A stretch of DNA of 64,000 nucleotides from Egaibacter danicus (lineage in GTDB: Bacteria; Pseudomonadota; Gammaproteobacteria; Burkholderiales; Burkholderiaceae_C): positions 190,574-254,573 of the forward strand of contig JADJII010000006.1 in assembly GCA_016707075.1 (NCBI GenBank), written 5' to 3'. The position numbers and the translations under genes are program-made. This document shows, piece by piece, positions 43,209 to 51,892 of this stretch. Position 1 is the stretch's first letter; each line of letters opens with the position of its first letter. The notes under the pieces were generated by a model. It was not told where the DNA came from. It saw only the letters and a program-made list of their open reading frames with translations, and did no database searches.

Positions 43209-43808
43209 ATGCTTGAGCAACGTATCCAGCAACACTTTATTGACAGTGCGGACCTGAAATACCAGGCCGCCGAGGTCTTGAGCAAGCCTATCGCCGCAGC
43301 GGTACAGGCCATGCTGGCCTGTGTAACCAGTGGTGGGAAGGTGCTGGCCTGCGGAAACGGTGGCTCGGCTTCTGATGCCCAGCGCTTTGCGTCCAAATTT
43401 GTAGGCCGCTTTGAGCGGGAGCGACCGGAGCTGGGTGCGATTGCCCTGTCCAGCGACAGCGCGCTGCTGACCGGTATCGCCGACGACATCGACTTTCAGT
43501 CTGTTTTTTCGCGTCAGGTACGCGCGCTGGGTGCAGCAGGTGATGTCTTGCTGGCCATCTCGACCGGTGGCAATTCACCCAACGTGCTGGCGGCCATTGA
43601 TGCAGCTCATGAGCGCGAAATGATTATCATCGGGCTTAGCGGAAGGGGCGGTGGCAAAATGGCCCAGGCACTTCGCGATACAGACGTGCACATCTGCGTG
43701 CCACATGAACGGATCGCCCGAATTCAGGAGGTCCACGTTTTGACTTTGCATTGCATTTGCGATGCAGTTGATGCCCAGCTATTGGGTGAACAGGAAACTT
43801 CAATATGA
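43209..43808 (+). CDS. diaA: SIS domain protein, DiaA / GmhA type
   Basis: The 199-residue protein has a SIS sugar-isomerase fold: GKVLACGNGGSASDAQRFAS and LAISTGGNSPNVLAAIDAAH. The relatives are DiaA, which promotes DnaA assembly at the origin, and GmhA, phosphoheptose isomerase. The yraN-diaA-dolP neighbourhood favours DiaA, but the two cannot be told apart by eye. Confidence 0.85.
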   Translation: MLEQRIQQHFIDSADLKYQAAEVLSKPIAAAVQAMLACVTSGGKVLACGNGGSASDAQRFASKFVGRFERERPELGAIALSSDSALLTGIADDIDFQSVFSRQVRALGAAGDVLLAISTGGNSPNVLAAIDAAHEREMIIIGLSGRGGGKMAQALRDTDVHICVPHERIARIQEVHVLTLHCICDAVDAQLLGEQETSI

Positions 43809-44434
43809 AATTGGTAAATCGGAAATTCTGGATATCGATGGCTGTTGCAGGTTGTGCTTCGGCCTCTCTTACAGCCTGTTTCCCGCTGGTTGTGGGTGGC
43901 GCTGCCGTTGGTGGACTGGTCGCGACCGACCGCCGTGCATCCGGCACCTATCTGAATGATGAGGGCATAGAGTTGCGCTCTTCCAGCCGTATTCGCGACA
44001 GTCTGGGTGAGCGCGGTCATGTCAACGTCACCAGCTACAACACGCAGGTGTTACTCACCGGCGAAGTTCCGAGCGCTCAGGACAAACAGCTGGTTGAACA
44101 GATCGTGCGCAAGGTTGACAACGTCAAGGCCATCGTCAATGAGGTTGAGGTGATGGGCAACTCATCACTCACACAGCGTTCATCCGACGCGCTTGTTACC
44201 GGGCGCGTCAAAGCCAGCATGGTGGACGCCAAAGACCTGTTTGCGAACGCCTTCAAGGTCGTGACCGAGCGGGGAACCACTTACCTGATGGGCCGCGTGA
44301 CACAGCGTGAGGCCAACCGTGCTACGGACATCGCCCGCTCCACCAGTGGTGTGCAACGGGTCGTTCGCGTATTCGAAATCATCACGGAAGAAGAGTTGCA
44401 GGGGCTGATGCCAGCCGAGCCTCCCAAAAAATAA
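43805..44434 (+). CDS. dolP: Outer-membrane lipoprotein with two BON domains (DolP/YraP)
   Basis: The 209-residue protein has a lipobox (GCASASLTACFPL) and two BON domains: RDSLGERGHVNVTSYNTQVL and VKASMVDAKDLFANAFKVVT. DolP binds anionic lipids and protects outer membrane integrity. It overlaps the diaA stop by four bases. After the stop there is a 35-base run of G, so its downstream context is uncertain. Confidence 0.92.
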   Translation: MKLVNRKFWISMAVAGCASASLTACFPLVVGGAAVGGLVATDRRASGTYLNDEGIELRSSSRIRDSLGERGHVNVTSYNTQVLLTGEVPSAQDKQLVEQIVRKVDNVKAIVNEVEVMGNSSLTQRSSDALVTGRVKASMVDAKDLFANAFKVVTERGTTYLMGRVTQREANRATDIARSTSGVQRVVRVFEIITEEELQGLMPAEPPKK

Positions 44435-44449
44435 AGATCATTCAAGAAA

Positions 44450-44508
<59 letters not shown>

Positions 44509-44521
44509 CAAGCGTGGGCCG

Positions 44522-45436
44522 CTACCTCAGGCGCCTGATCAGGCTGGAAGTATCCCACCGGCGCCCGCCCATCTGCTGCACATCCGCGTAGAACTGGTCG
44601 ACCAGCGCAGTCACAGGCAAACGTGATCCGTTCCGTTTGGCTTCGTCCAGCACCAGACCGAGGTCTTTGCGCATCCAGTCCACGGCAAAGCCAAACTCGA
44701 ACTGATCGGCCACCATGGTCTTGCCGCGGTTATCCAGTTGCCAGCTTTGTGCGGCACCTTTGCCAATGACCTCCAGCACCTGGTTCATGTCCAGCCCGGC
44801 GTTTTGACCGAAGGCAATGGCTTCACTCAAGCCTTGAACCAGGCCGGCAATGCATATCTGGTTGACCATCTTGGCGAGCTGGCCAGCACCACTGTCGCCC
44901 AAATGGGTGAAAGCGCGGGAAAAAGCCATGGCGACGGGTTGGACAAGGTCAAACGCGGCCTGCTCGCCACCACACATGACCGTGAGCATTCCGTTTTGTG
45001 CACCTGCCTGGCCTCCGGACACCGGGGCGTCAACAAATTCCAGCCCCAGTTTCCTCGCCGCAGCAGACAGCTCGCGAGCCACATTGGCTGATGCCGTGGT
45101 GTGGTCCACAAAAATGGTGCCCGGCTTCATGCCGGCAAACGCGCCGTCAGCGCCACTGGTCACACTGCGCAAATCGTCATCGTTACCGACACAGCAGAAA
45201 ATGATGTCATTGCCCGCGGCCGCTTCCCGCGGCGTCAAGGCATGTTTCAGTACTCCAAGGCCTGAAAAATCTGCGCACCAAGCTATTGATTTTGTAGCGG
45301 TCCGGTTATAGACGGTAACCTGATGTCCCGCACGAGCGAGGTGACCAGCCATGGGATAGCCCATCACGCCCAAGCCCAGAAAGGCAACTTTGCGTGACGG
45401 CGTCGGGTCGTAGGTCTTGGGATTGATCGTGGACAT
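44522..45436 (-). CDS. NAD(P)-dependent beta-hydroxyacid dehydrogenase (3-hydroxyisobutyrate dehydrogenase type)
   Basis: From ATG 45436 the product has 304 residues: VAFLGLGVMGYPMAGHLARA for NAD(P), FVDAPVSGGQAGAQNGMLTV for substrate, and GAGQLAKMVNQICIAG with the catalytic Lys. Related enzymes reduce tartronate semialdehyde, succinic semialdehyde or 3-hydroxyisobutyrate. A dispersed repeat (45256-45298) is read in frame as ATKSIAWCADFSGLG just after the NAD fold's second strand. An upstream open frame to 45562 lies over pilU and is not used. Confidence 0.87.
   Translation of the reverse strand: MSTINPKTYDPTPSRKVAFLGLGVMGYPMAGHLARAGHQVTVYNRTATKSIAWCADFSGLGVLKHALTPREAAAGNDIIFCCVGNDDDLRSVTSGADGAFAGMKPGTIFVDHTTASANVARELSAAARKLGLEFVDAPVSGGQAGAQNGMLTVMCGGEQAAFDLVQPVAMAFSRAFTHLGDSGAGQLAKMVNQICIAGLVQGLSEAIAFGQNAGLDMNQVLEVIGKGAAQSWQLDNRGKTMVADQFEFGFAVDWMRKDLGLVLDEAKRNGSRLPVTALVDQFYADVQQMGGRRWDTSSLIRRLR
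45256..45298 (-). repeat. Dispersed repeat, copy 8, in frame inside the dehydrogenase gene
   Basis: On the minus strand: GCTACAAAATCAATAGCT, then TGGTGCGCAGATTTTTCAGG. The 18-base core is nearly identical to that of copies 6 and 7. The frame is GCT-ACA-AAA, giving ATKSIAWCADFSG, the same frame as in the other in-gene copies. The end of the repeat is less clear. Confidence 0.6.
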
Positions 45437-45509
45437 GATGGTGGGAATAGCGCCAGTGCTCCAGACGCTTTCTATTGACGGCACCGTTGCGGGCACCTTC
45501 CTGCAGGGT

Positions 45510-46646
45510 TTAGACGATAGCGAAGTTCTCAGTACCTGCAGCGAGGTCGGTTGATCGTCCACGCTGGCTGTTGAGTTTGATCTGCAGACGCAAGTCGTTC
45601 AGTGAGTCCGCGTTACGCAGAGCATCCTCGTAAGTAATCAGGTTGCTTTCATACGCATCAAACAAGGCCTGGTCAAACGTCTGCATGCCCAGATTGCGGC
45701 TTTTCTTCATGATCTCCTTGATCTCGGAGACGTCGCCCTTGAAGATCAGATCGGAGATCAGCGGTGTATTGAGCATGATCTCGACAGCGGCAGTCCGTCC
45801 CTTGCCATCCTGCATCGGGATCAGGCGCTGGGATACCAAGGCTTTCAGGTTGAGGGAAAGGTCCATGAGCAACTGCGCCCGGCGCTCTTCAGGGAAGAAG
45901 TTGATGATTCGGTCCAGCGCCTGGTTGGCGCTGTTGGCGTGAAGCGTTGCCAGACACAGGTGACCGGTTTCAGCAAACGCCACCGCGTGCTCCATGGTTT
46001 CGCGATCCCGTATTTCACCCATCAGGATCACGTCCGGCGCCTGACGCAAGGTGTTCTTGAGGGCGATCTCCCAACTGTCTGTATCCAGACCGACCTCACG
46101 CTGCGTAACCACGCAATTCTTGTGCATGTGCACAAACTCAACCGGGTCTTCAATGGTGATGATGTGGCCAAACGAATTCTCGTTGCGCCAGTCCACCATG
46201 GCAGCCAGTGTGGTGGATTTGCCCGAGCCCGTCGCCCCCACCAGAATGCACAGCCCGCGCTTGGAGGTCACCACTTCCTTGAGCACCTGTGGCATGCCCA
46301 GACTGTCGATGGTGGGCAGCACGGCCGGGATCACCCTCAGCACCATGCCTACCTTGCCCTGCTGGATGAACGCGTTGACACGGAAACGCCCCACCCCGGT
46401 TGGCGAGATGGCAAAGTTGCATTCCTTGGTGCGCTCGAATTCGGCGGCCTGCTTGTCGTTCATGATCGAACGGGCCAGCGCCATGGTGTGCGCCGCGCTC
46501 AGCGGCTGCGGGGAAACCTTGGTGACCTTGCCATCCACCTTCACGGCGGGCGGAAAGTCTCCCGTGATGAACAGGTCGCTGCCGTTGCGACTGACCATCA
46601 GCTTGAGCAGGTCGTTGATGAATTTGGTGGCCTGATCGCGTTCCAT
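45510..46646 (-). CDS. pilU: Twitching motility ATPase PilU
   Basis: The 378-residue protein is a PilT-family retraction ATPase: LVGATGSGKSTTLAAMVDW (Walker A), HIITIEDPVEFVHMHKNC, MGEIRDRETMEHAVAFAETG (Walker B region) and LATLHANSANQALDRI with the His box. PilU assists PilT in pilus retraction. It lies downstream of the cNMP gene and pilT in the same direction. Confidence 0.95.
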   Translation of the reverse strand: MERDQATKFINDLLKLMVSRNGSDLFITGDFPPAVKVDGKVTKVSPQPLSAAHTMALARSIMNDKQAAEFERTKECNFAISPTGVGRFRVNAFIQQGKVGMVLRVIPAVLPTIDSLGMPQVLKEVVTSKRGLCILVGATGSGKSTTLAAMVDWRNENSFGHIITIEDPVEFVHMHKNCVVTQREVGLDTDSWEIALKNTLRQAPDVILMGEIRDRETMEHAVAFAETGHLCLATLHANSANQALDRIINFFPEERRAQLLMDLSLNLKALVSQRLIPMQDGKGRTAAVEIMLNTPLISDLIFKGDVSEIKEIMKKSRNLGMQTFDQALFDAYESNLITYEDALRNADSLNDLRLQIKLNSQRGRSTDLAAGTENFAIV

Positions 46647-46678
46647 GAGGTCTGATGCTCCCGGTATTCAGGTGGGTG

Positions 46679-47311
46679 TCATTTGCGGTCGCTGAGCCTT
46701 GCACTGACCACGCGCAGGCGAAGCGATAGCTTGCGGGCCAGCACAGCGATAAGCCTGGCGGCCAGTGAAGGGTCTGCCGTCATCATCTGGTCCATGGCCT
46801 CAGTGCTCAAAATGGCAACCTCACAATCAGTGATGGTGGTGCATGCCGAGAAGCGGATACCGCTGTCCAGCAGCGACATCTCACCCAGAATGTCACCGGG
46901 CCTGGTTTCTGCCAGACGCATGCGTTCACCCCACGGCTGTAGACGGTCGACAGCAATGTTGCCGTTCAGAAGAACCACCATGAAGTTGCCGTATTCGTCC
47001 TGCCGGATGATGTCGCGACCGGCAGGCACCAGGGCAAACTCGAAAAACATCTGCAGGCTGTGGATGGCATGGTCATCCAGATGGCTCATGTATTTGTCTT
47101 TGGCCCACAGGCTTTGCAGTATCTTGGTAGCCCGTTCGGCGTTCAGTTTTTTTGCGCCCACTTCAGTGGCCCGTGCCTCCCAAGGCACCAGCAGGGATGG
47201 GTCCACGCCCTGGTCGGCAAAAGCCGTGGTGAACATCACCGAGTCGAGTTGCTCTTCACCAGATCGCTCCGCCTGGGAGCGCTGTCGCAAGAGTCCGAGA
47301 ATTCCCTTCAT
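46679..47311 (-). CDS. Cyclic nucleotide-binding domain protein between pilT and pilU
   Basis: The 210-residue protein has a cNMP-binding fold in its second half: VPAGRDIIRQDEYGNFMVVL, NIAVDRLQPWGERMRLAETR, GDILGEMSLLDSGIRFSACT with the phosphate-binding-cassette region. There is no C-terminal DNA-binding helix-turn-helix, so it is not a Crp-type activator. It may sense cAMP or another nucleotide and act on the retraction motor; that is inference from position. It is 33 bases ahead of pilU and about 31 behind pilT. Confidence 0.85.
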   Translation of the reverse strand: MKGILGLLRQRSQAERSGEEQLDSVMFTTAFADQGVDPSLLVPWEARATEVGAKKLNAERATKILQSLWAKDKYMSHLDDHAIHSLQMFFEFALVPAGRDIIRQDEYGNFMVVLLNGNIAVDRLQPWGERMRLAETRPGDILGEMSLLDSGIRFSACTTITDCEVAILSTEAMDQMMTADPSLAARLIAVLARKLSLRLRVVSARLSDRK

Positions 47312-47342
47312 TGATTACTCCTGGTATATGTTTGTTTTTATG

Positions 47343-48386
47343 TCAGCCGGGGAAATTTTCCGGGATTTTCGCCTTGCTGCGCGCCTCGGCCGCACTGATC
47401 ACATTGCGCTTGACCAGGTCCGTCAGGTTCTGATCCAGCGTTTGCATGCCCACGCTGTTGCCGGTCTGGATGGAGGAGTACATCTGCGCCACCTTGGCCT
47501 CGCGGATCAAGTTGCGGATGGCGCTGGTGCCCAGCATGATCTCATGCGCCGCGACGCGGCCCTGGCCGTCTTTGGTCTTGCATAAAGTTTGTGAAATCAC
47601 CGCTTGCAATGACTCGGACAACATGGCGCGGACCATCTCTTTTTCATCAGCCGGGAACACGTCAATGATCCGGTCAATGGTCTTGGCTGCGCTCGATGTA
47701 TGCAGGGTACCAAACACCAGGTGGCCAGTTTCTGCCGCCGTCATGGCCAGGCGGATGGTTTCCAGGTCACGCATTTCACCCACCAGAATGGCGTCCGGGT
47801 CCTCACGCAGTGCCGACCGCAGCGCAGCGGAGAAGCTCAAAGTGTGCGGCCCCACTTCGCGCTGGTTGACCAGGCACTTCTTGGATTCGTGCACAAACTC
47901 GACCGGGTCTTCCACGGTCAGGATGTGGCCGAATTCGGTTTCGTTCAGGTAGTTCACCATGGCAGCCAGTGTGGTGGATTTGCCGGAGCCCGTGGGGCCG
48001 GTCACCAGCACCAGCCCGCGGGGCTTAAGCGCCAGATCACCAAAAATCTTGGGTGCGTTGAGTTGTTCCAGCGTCAGGATCTTGCTTGGGATGGTCCGGA
48101 ACACGGCACCCGCGCCGCGGTTGTGGTTGAACGCGTTCACCCGGAACCGGGCCAGACCGTCAATTTCAAAAGAAAAGTCTACCTCCAGGAACTCTTCGTA
48201 GTTCTTGCGCTGGGTGTCGTTCATGATGTCGTACACCATGGCATGCACGGCCTTGTGGTCCAGCGGCTCGACGTTGATTCGCCGCACGTCACCGTGAACA
48301 CGAATCATCGGAGGCAGGTCAGCTGACAGGTGCAGGTCCGATGCTTTATTCTTGACGCTGAAGGCCAGCAGTTGGGTAATGTCCAC
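47343..48386 (-). CDS. pilT: Twitching motility ATPase PilT
   Basis: From GTG 48386 (AGAGGG upstream) the product has 347 residues beginning MDITQLLAFSVKNKASDLHL, the usual PilT start. Motifs: VTGPTGSGKSTTLAAMVNYL, ILTVEDPVEFVHESKKCLVN, VGEMRDLETIRLAMTAAETG and FGTLHTSSAAKTIDRI. PilT retracts type IV pili. A longer open frame to 48509 is not used because it overlaps the yggS start. Divergent from yggS by 34 bases. Confidence 0.95.
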   Translation of the reverse strand: MDITQLLAFSVKNKASDLHLSADLPPMIRVHGDVRRINVEPLDHKAVHAMVYDIMNDTQRKNYEEFLEVDFSFEIDGLARFRVNAFNHNRGAGAVFRTIPSKILTLEQLNAPKIFGDLALKPRGLVLVTGPTGSGKSTTLAAMVNYLNETEFGHILTVEDPVEFVHESKKCLVNQREVGPHTLSFSAALRSALREDPDAILVGEMRDLETIRLAMTAAETGHLVFGTLHTSSAAKTIDRIIDVFPADEKEMVRAMLSESLQAVISQTLCKTKDGQGRVAAHEIMLGTSAIRNLIREAKVAQMYSSIQTGNSVGMQTLDQNLTDLVKRNVISAAEARSKAKIPENFPG

Positions 48387-48420
48387 AAATCCCTCTATGG
48401 TTTGATAGGCTCTCTGGATT

Positions 48421-49121
48421 ATGACCATGATTTCCGACAATCTCCAAGGTGTGCGCGCCCGTATACAGGCCGCTTGCGCTGCCGTTGGTCGCCCCCCGGA
48501 TGCCGTCAATCTGCTGGCTGTTTCGAAAACCTTTGGACCTGACGCGGTGGCTGAAGCCTTCGCGGCTGGTCAGCGTGCGTTTGGCGAGAATTACATTCAG
48601 GAGGCCGTGGAGAAGATGGCCGCGCTGAGTGAGTTGCCGATCGAATGGCACTGCATAGGCCTGTACAGAGTAATAAGACCCGTCTGGTTGCCGAAAACTT
48701 CCACTGGATGCATACGGTGGACCGGCTCAAAATTGCCCAGCGATTGAGTGAACAGCGGCCTGCCGGGATGCCTGCTTTGCAGGTTTGCCTCCAGGTGAAT
48801 GTGGATGGCGGAGCGAACAAGTCCGGGGTTCAGCCGGGTGAGGTGCTGGAATTGGCGCGATCTGTGGCAACTTTGCCACGGTTAAAGCTGAGGGGGTTGA
48901 TGAGTATTCCTGAGCCTGCTCCTGATTTTGTAGCTACTTGCGCACTGTTCATGAGGGTAAAGGCACTATTTGATGGCTTAAACGCAGAAGGCCTGAGCCT
49001 GGATACCCTCTCCATGGGCATGAGCACCGATCTGGAGGCAGCCATTCACTCCGGAAGCACCATGGTGCGTGTGGGCACCGCCATCTTTGGCGGGCGGGCC
49101 CGGCCTATTTCTTCGGCATGA
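48421..49121 (+). pseudogene. yggS: YggS-type PLP-binding protein, frameshifted
   Basis: The first frame (48421 to about 48660) gives the N-terminal part with VNLLAVSKTFGPDAVAEAFA, holding the PLP-binding Lys, and RAFGENYIQEAVEKM. The second frame (from about 48661) goes on with PVQSNKTRLVAENFHWMHTV and ends in the family pattern SLDTLSMGMSTDLEAAIHSG. One base is missing near 48661, probably one C of a CCC run. YggS controls PLP homeostasis. If the shift is real the gene is broken; if an error, it is a normal gene of about 233 residues. A dispersed repeat is read in frame at 48918-48970. Confidence 0.88.
48918..48970 (+). repeat. Dispersed repeat, copy 9, in frame inside yggS
   Basis: GCTCCTGATTTTGTAGCT, then ACTTGCGCACTGTTCATGAG, then GGTAAAGGCAC. 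It is close to copy 1 (GTATAGCTACTCATGC... TGATGAGGTGTAAAGG). Frame GCT-CCT-GAT gives APDFVATCALFMRVK. The protein alignment does not seem to need an insertion here, so the repeat may have replaced an existing loop, or the likeness may be partly chance. Confidence 0.5.
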
Positions 49122-49665
49122 CGATAGGCTTGACGTTGCCGCATTCGCTGGAGAGGAACTTGCCCGACGCATCCATCTTCATCGTCTCGGGCTTACCTTT
49201 GACGGTGGAGTTGATGGTCATTTTCATCGTGTAAGCCTCAGGGCTGACAAACGTCACCTGACCTTCCCCGTTTGAAGGAGGTTTGGTGCAGACAAACGAA
49301 AACTTCATGGTGTTGCCCATGCGCGGCGAACTGGTGTTCTGGCAGTCGCCCTCCTGGGCCATGACGTCATTGCGCTCCACCATCTCGCGGGTCATGCAAA
49401 CCTTCGCCGACATGGTGCCCGGTGCGCCCGCGCTCCCCTTGGCGACGCCCTGCTTGGCCATCATGTCTTCCATCATCTTGCGCTGCTCGGGTGGCATGCT
49501 GGCGAGCTGCTTTTGCATCTCGGCCATACCCTTTTCCATTTCGCCTGATTGGGTTGTCATCTTGTTATTGATCTCCCACAACCCTGGCTTCATGGTCTGC
49601 GCCGTGGCAAAAAAAGAGCCTGCAGTCAAAGCGATGGCGACCAGGGCACGAGGCAGCGGTTTCAT
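49105..49665 (-). CDS. DUF3617 exported protein
   Basis: From ATG 49665 the product has 186 residues with a signal peptide (PRALVAIALTAGSFFATAQ) and the family opening MKPGLWEINNKM, then a Met/Gln-rich stretch (MAEMQKQLASMPPEQRKMME) and three Cys in the C-terminal part (VCMTREMVERN, GDCQNTSS, SFVCTKP). Function unknown. It is convergent with yggS and overlaps its end by 17 bases. Confidence 0.85.
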   Translation of the reverse strand: MKPLPRALVAIALTAGSFFATAQTMKPGLWEINNKMTTQSGEMEKGMAEMQKQLASMPPEQRKMMEDMMAKQGVAKGSAGAPGTMSAKVCMTREMVERNDVMAQEGDCQNTSSPRMGNTMKFSFVCTKPPSNGEGQVTFVSPEAYTMKMTINSTVKGKPETMKMDASGKFLSSECGNVKPIVMPKK

Positions 49666-49758
49666 GGCAAATTCCTGTTTCTGAAATAGTGGGTGGCTGT
49701 GCACATTGTCACCAAACCGTCGTGTCTTGGGAATCCTCCAATGGAAGTAGGTACGGCC

Positions 49759-50235
49759 TCAGCGCAGCGGCAGATGCGTCGAGTTTTTGACTTCCTCCAT
49801 CACCGCATAGGTGCGCGTCTCGCGCACGCCTGGCAACTGCCACAGCACGGTGCCGGCAAACTCACGGTAGGCGGTCATGTCGGCCATGCGGGTTTTGAGC
49901 AGGTAGTCGAAGCCGCCCGCCACCATGTGGCATTCCATGATCTCCGGCCGCACCTGCACGGCGGCCTTGAAGGCTTCAAACACATTGGGCGTGGTGCGGT
50001 CCAGCAGCACCTCCACAAACACCATCATTCCGGCGCCCAGCTTCAGCGGGTTCAGCCGCGCCTCGTAGCCCAATATGTAGCCCTCTTTGGTGAGCCGTTG
50101 CACTCGTGCCAGCACGGCGGTGGGTGACAGTGCCACGCTTTCTGCCAGCTTGAGGTTGGAAATACGGCCATCCTCCTGCAGGCAATTCAGAATTTTGAGA
50201 TCAATGCGGTCCAGATCAGAAAGGGCGTCGTTCAT
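49759..50235 (-). CDS. Lrp/AsnC family regulator (first of two)
   Basis: The 158-residue protein has an N-terminal helix-turn-helix (LDRIDLKILNCLQEDGRISN, LAESVALSPTAVLARVQRL) and a C-terminal RAM ligand-binding domain (VRPEIMECHMVAGGFDYLLK). Such regulators bind amino acids. It lies downstream of another Lrp gene by 7 bases and both diverge from the ornithine cyclodeaminase-arginase pair, so control of arginine use is likely. Confidence 0.9.
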   Translation of the reverse strand: MNDALSDLDRIDLKILNCLQEDGRISNLKLAESVALSPTAVLARVQRLTKEGYILGYEARLNPLKLGAGMMVFVEVLLDRTTPNVFEAFKAAVQVRPEIMECHMVAGGFDYLLKTRMADMTAYREFAGTVLWQLPGVRETRTYAVMEEVKNSTHLPLR

Positions 50236-50242
50236 GGGTTCC

Positions 50243-50668
50243 TCACGACAGACGGTAGGTTTGCAGGTGAATGCTGGTTTCGGTACTGCTGATGCCCCGG
50301 ATTAACCTGATGCGCTCCAGCACCTGCGACAGTTCCGCCAGGTTGGCCGCGCGCAGTTCAGCCAACAGGTCCCAGCGACCATTGGTGTCGTGCAGCGTGG
50401 CCACGCCAGGCTCGCCGAGCAGGCTGGCAATCACGGCGCGGGTTTCATTGCCCTCCACGGCTATGCTCATCCAGGCGCGGATGTCATTCGGTTGCGAGTC
50501 GGGCCGCAGGCGCACCGTGTAGCCGACGATGATGCCGGCGTCTTCCAGCTTGGTTACCCGGTTGGTCACGGTGCCCCTGGAGACGCCCAGCCTGGTAGCC
50601 AGTGTGGCCACGCTGGTGCGGGCGTCTTTGCGCAAAAGGGAAAGCAGCTGCTGATCCGTGGCATCCAT
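50243..50668 (-). CDS. Lrp/AsnC family regulator (second of two)
   Basis: The 141-residue protein has the DNA-binding part MDATDQQLLSLLRKDARTSV with LATRLGVSRGTVTNRVTKLE and the RAM part with LLGEPGVATLHDTNGRWDLL. It starts 124 bases from the divergent ornithine cyclodeaminase start. It is likely to bind in that 123-base gap, which has AT-rich stretches (for example ATTTATATCTATCTAAAT), but I cannot mark a definite operator. Confidence 0.9.
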   Translation of the reverse strand: MDATDQQLLSLLRKDARTSVATLATRLGVSRGTVTNRVTKLEDAGIIVGYTVRLRPDSQPNDIRAWMSIAVEGNETRAVIASLLGEPGVATLHDTNGRWDLLAELRAANLAELSQVLERIRLIRGISSTETSIHLQTYRLS

Positions 50669-50791
50669 TTGTGCATTTTGTCATTTATATCTATCTAAAT
50701 GGCAAATATTTATCAAAAAGCAATCATTACTGGCGATTTACATTGTCATGCGCCCTTGAGACACTGCTTCCAACCCACCGGAGCACCCGCC

Positions 50792-51883
50792 ATGAAACGC
50801 ACCTCAATTGTCCAAACCCATTTCCTCAGCGCTCACGATGTGGCCACCATCATCAGAAAAACCGGCCCCGCGGCCGCACTGCGTGGTATGGCGGACTACA
50901 TCCAGGAAGATTTCCTGCGCTGGCACGATTTCGACAAATGCGCCCGCGTGGCCAGCCACTCCAAAGATGGCGTGATCGAGCTGATGCCCGTATCCGATGC
51001 CAAAACCTACGCGTTCAAATACGTTAACGGCCATCCCAGGAACAACCGCTTCGGCCTGCCCACGGTGATGGCGTTTGGCGTGCTGGCCGATGTCGATACC
51101 GGCATTCCCGAGCTTCTCAGCGAATTGACGCTCACCACAGCGTTGCGCACGGCCGCCATGTCGGTCGTTGCCGCGCGCGCGCTGGCCCGGCCCAACAGCA
51201 CCCGCATGGCATTGATCGGCAATGGCGCGCAAAGCGAGTTCCAGGCACTGGCTTTTCACCACCTGCTGGGCATTCAGGAAATCCGGCTGTTTGACACCGA
51301 CCGCTCGGCCACCGAAAAACTCATGCGCAATCTCAAGCACACGCGGTTGCGATTGATCGCCTGCGACAGCGTGGCCCAGGCTGTGAGCGGAGCCGATATA
51401 GTGACAACCGTGACCGCCGACAAAACCAACGCCACCATCCTCACGCCCGGCTTGATCGAGCCGGGCATGCACATCAACGGCGTCGGCGGCGACTGCCCCG
51501 GCAAGACGGAACTGCACGCTGACGTGTTGCGGGGCGCTTCGGTATTTGTGGAGTATGAGCCGCAGACCCGCATTGAAGGCGACCTGCAGCAACTGCCTGC
51601 AGACTTTGCCGTGACCGAACTGTGGCAAGTATTGGGTCAACAAGCGCCTGGCCGCACCAGTGAGGCACAGGTCACCGTGTTTGATTCAGTCGGTTTTGCG
51701 CTGGAAGACTATTCGGCCCTGCGCTACATGCGTGATGCCGCCCAGCGGCTGGGCATGGGCCAACTGGTGTCGCTGATCCCCGAACTGGCCGATCCGAAAG
51801 ACCTGTTCAGCCTGATTCGGCCCTCGCCTGAAGTCTTGCTGCCGGATGTCAGCGACATCAAGGAATTGTTCCTGGCTGTTTGA
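50792..51883 (+). CDS. Ornithine cyclodeaminase
   Basis: From ATG 50792 the product has 363 residues: MALIGNGAQSEFQALAFHHL is the NAD-binding signature of the ornithine cyclodeaminase/mu-crystallin family, and GVGGDCPGKTELH carries the catalytic Asp. The enzyme turns ornithine into proline and ammonia. Together with arginase 9 bases downstream it forms a route arginine to ornithine to proline. Confidence 0.9.
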   Translation: MKRTSIVQTHFLSAHDVATIIRKTGPAAALRGMADYIQEDFLRWHDFDKCARVASHSKDGVIELMPVSDAKTYAFKYVNGHPRNNRFGLPTVMAFGVLADVDTGIPELLSELTLTTALRTAAMSVVAARALARPNSTRMALIGNGAQSEFQALAFHHLLGIQEIRLFDTDRSATEKLMRNLKHTRLRLIACDSVAQAVSGADIVTTVTADKTNATILTPGLIEPGMHINGVGGDCPGKTELHADVLRGASVFVEYEPQTRIEGDLQQLPADFAVTELWQVLGQQAPGRTSEAQVTVFDSVGFALEDYSALRYMRDAAQRLGMGQLVSLIPELADPKDLFSLIRPSPEVLLPDVSDIKELFLAV

Positions 51884-51892
51884 CCCCTCCCC

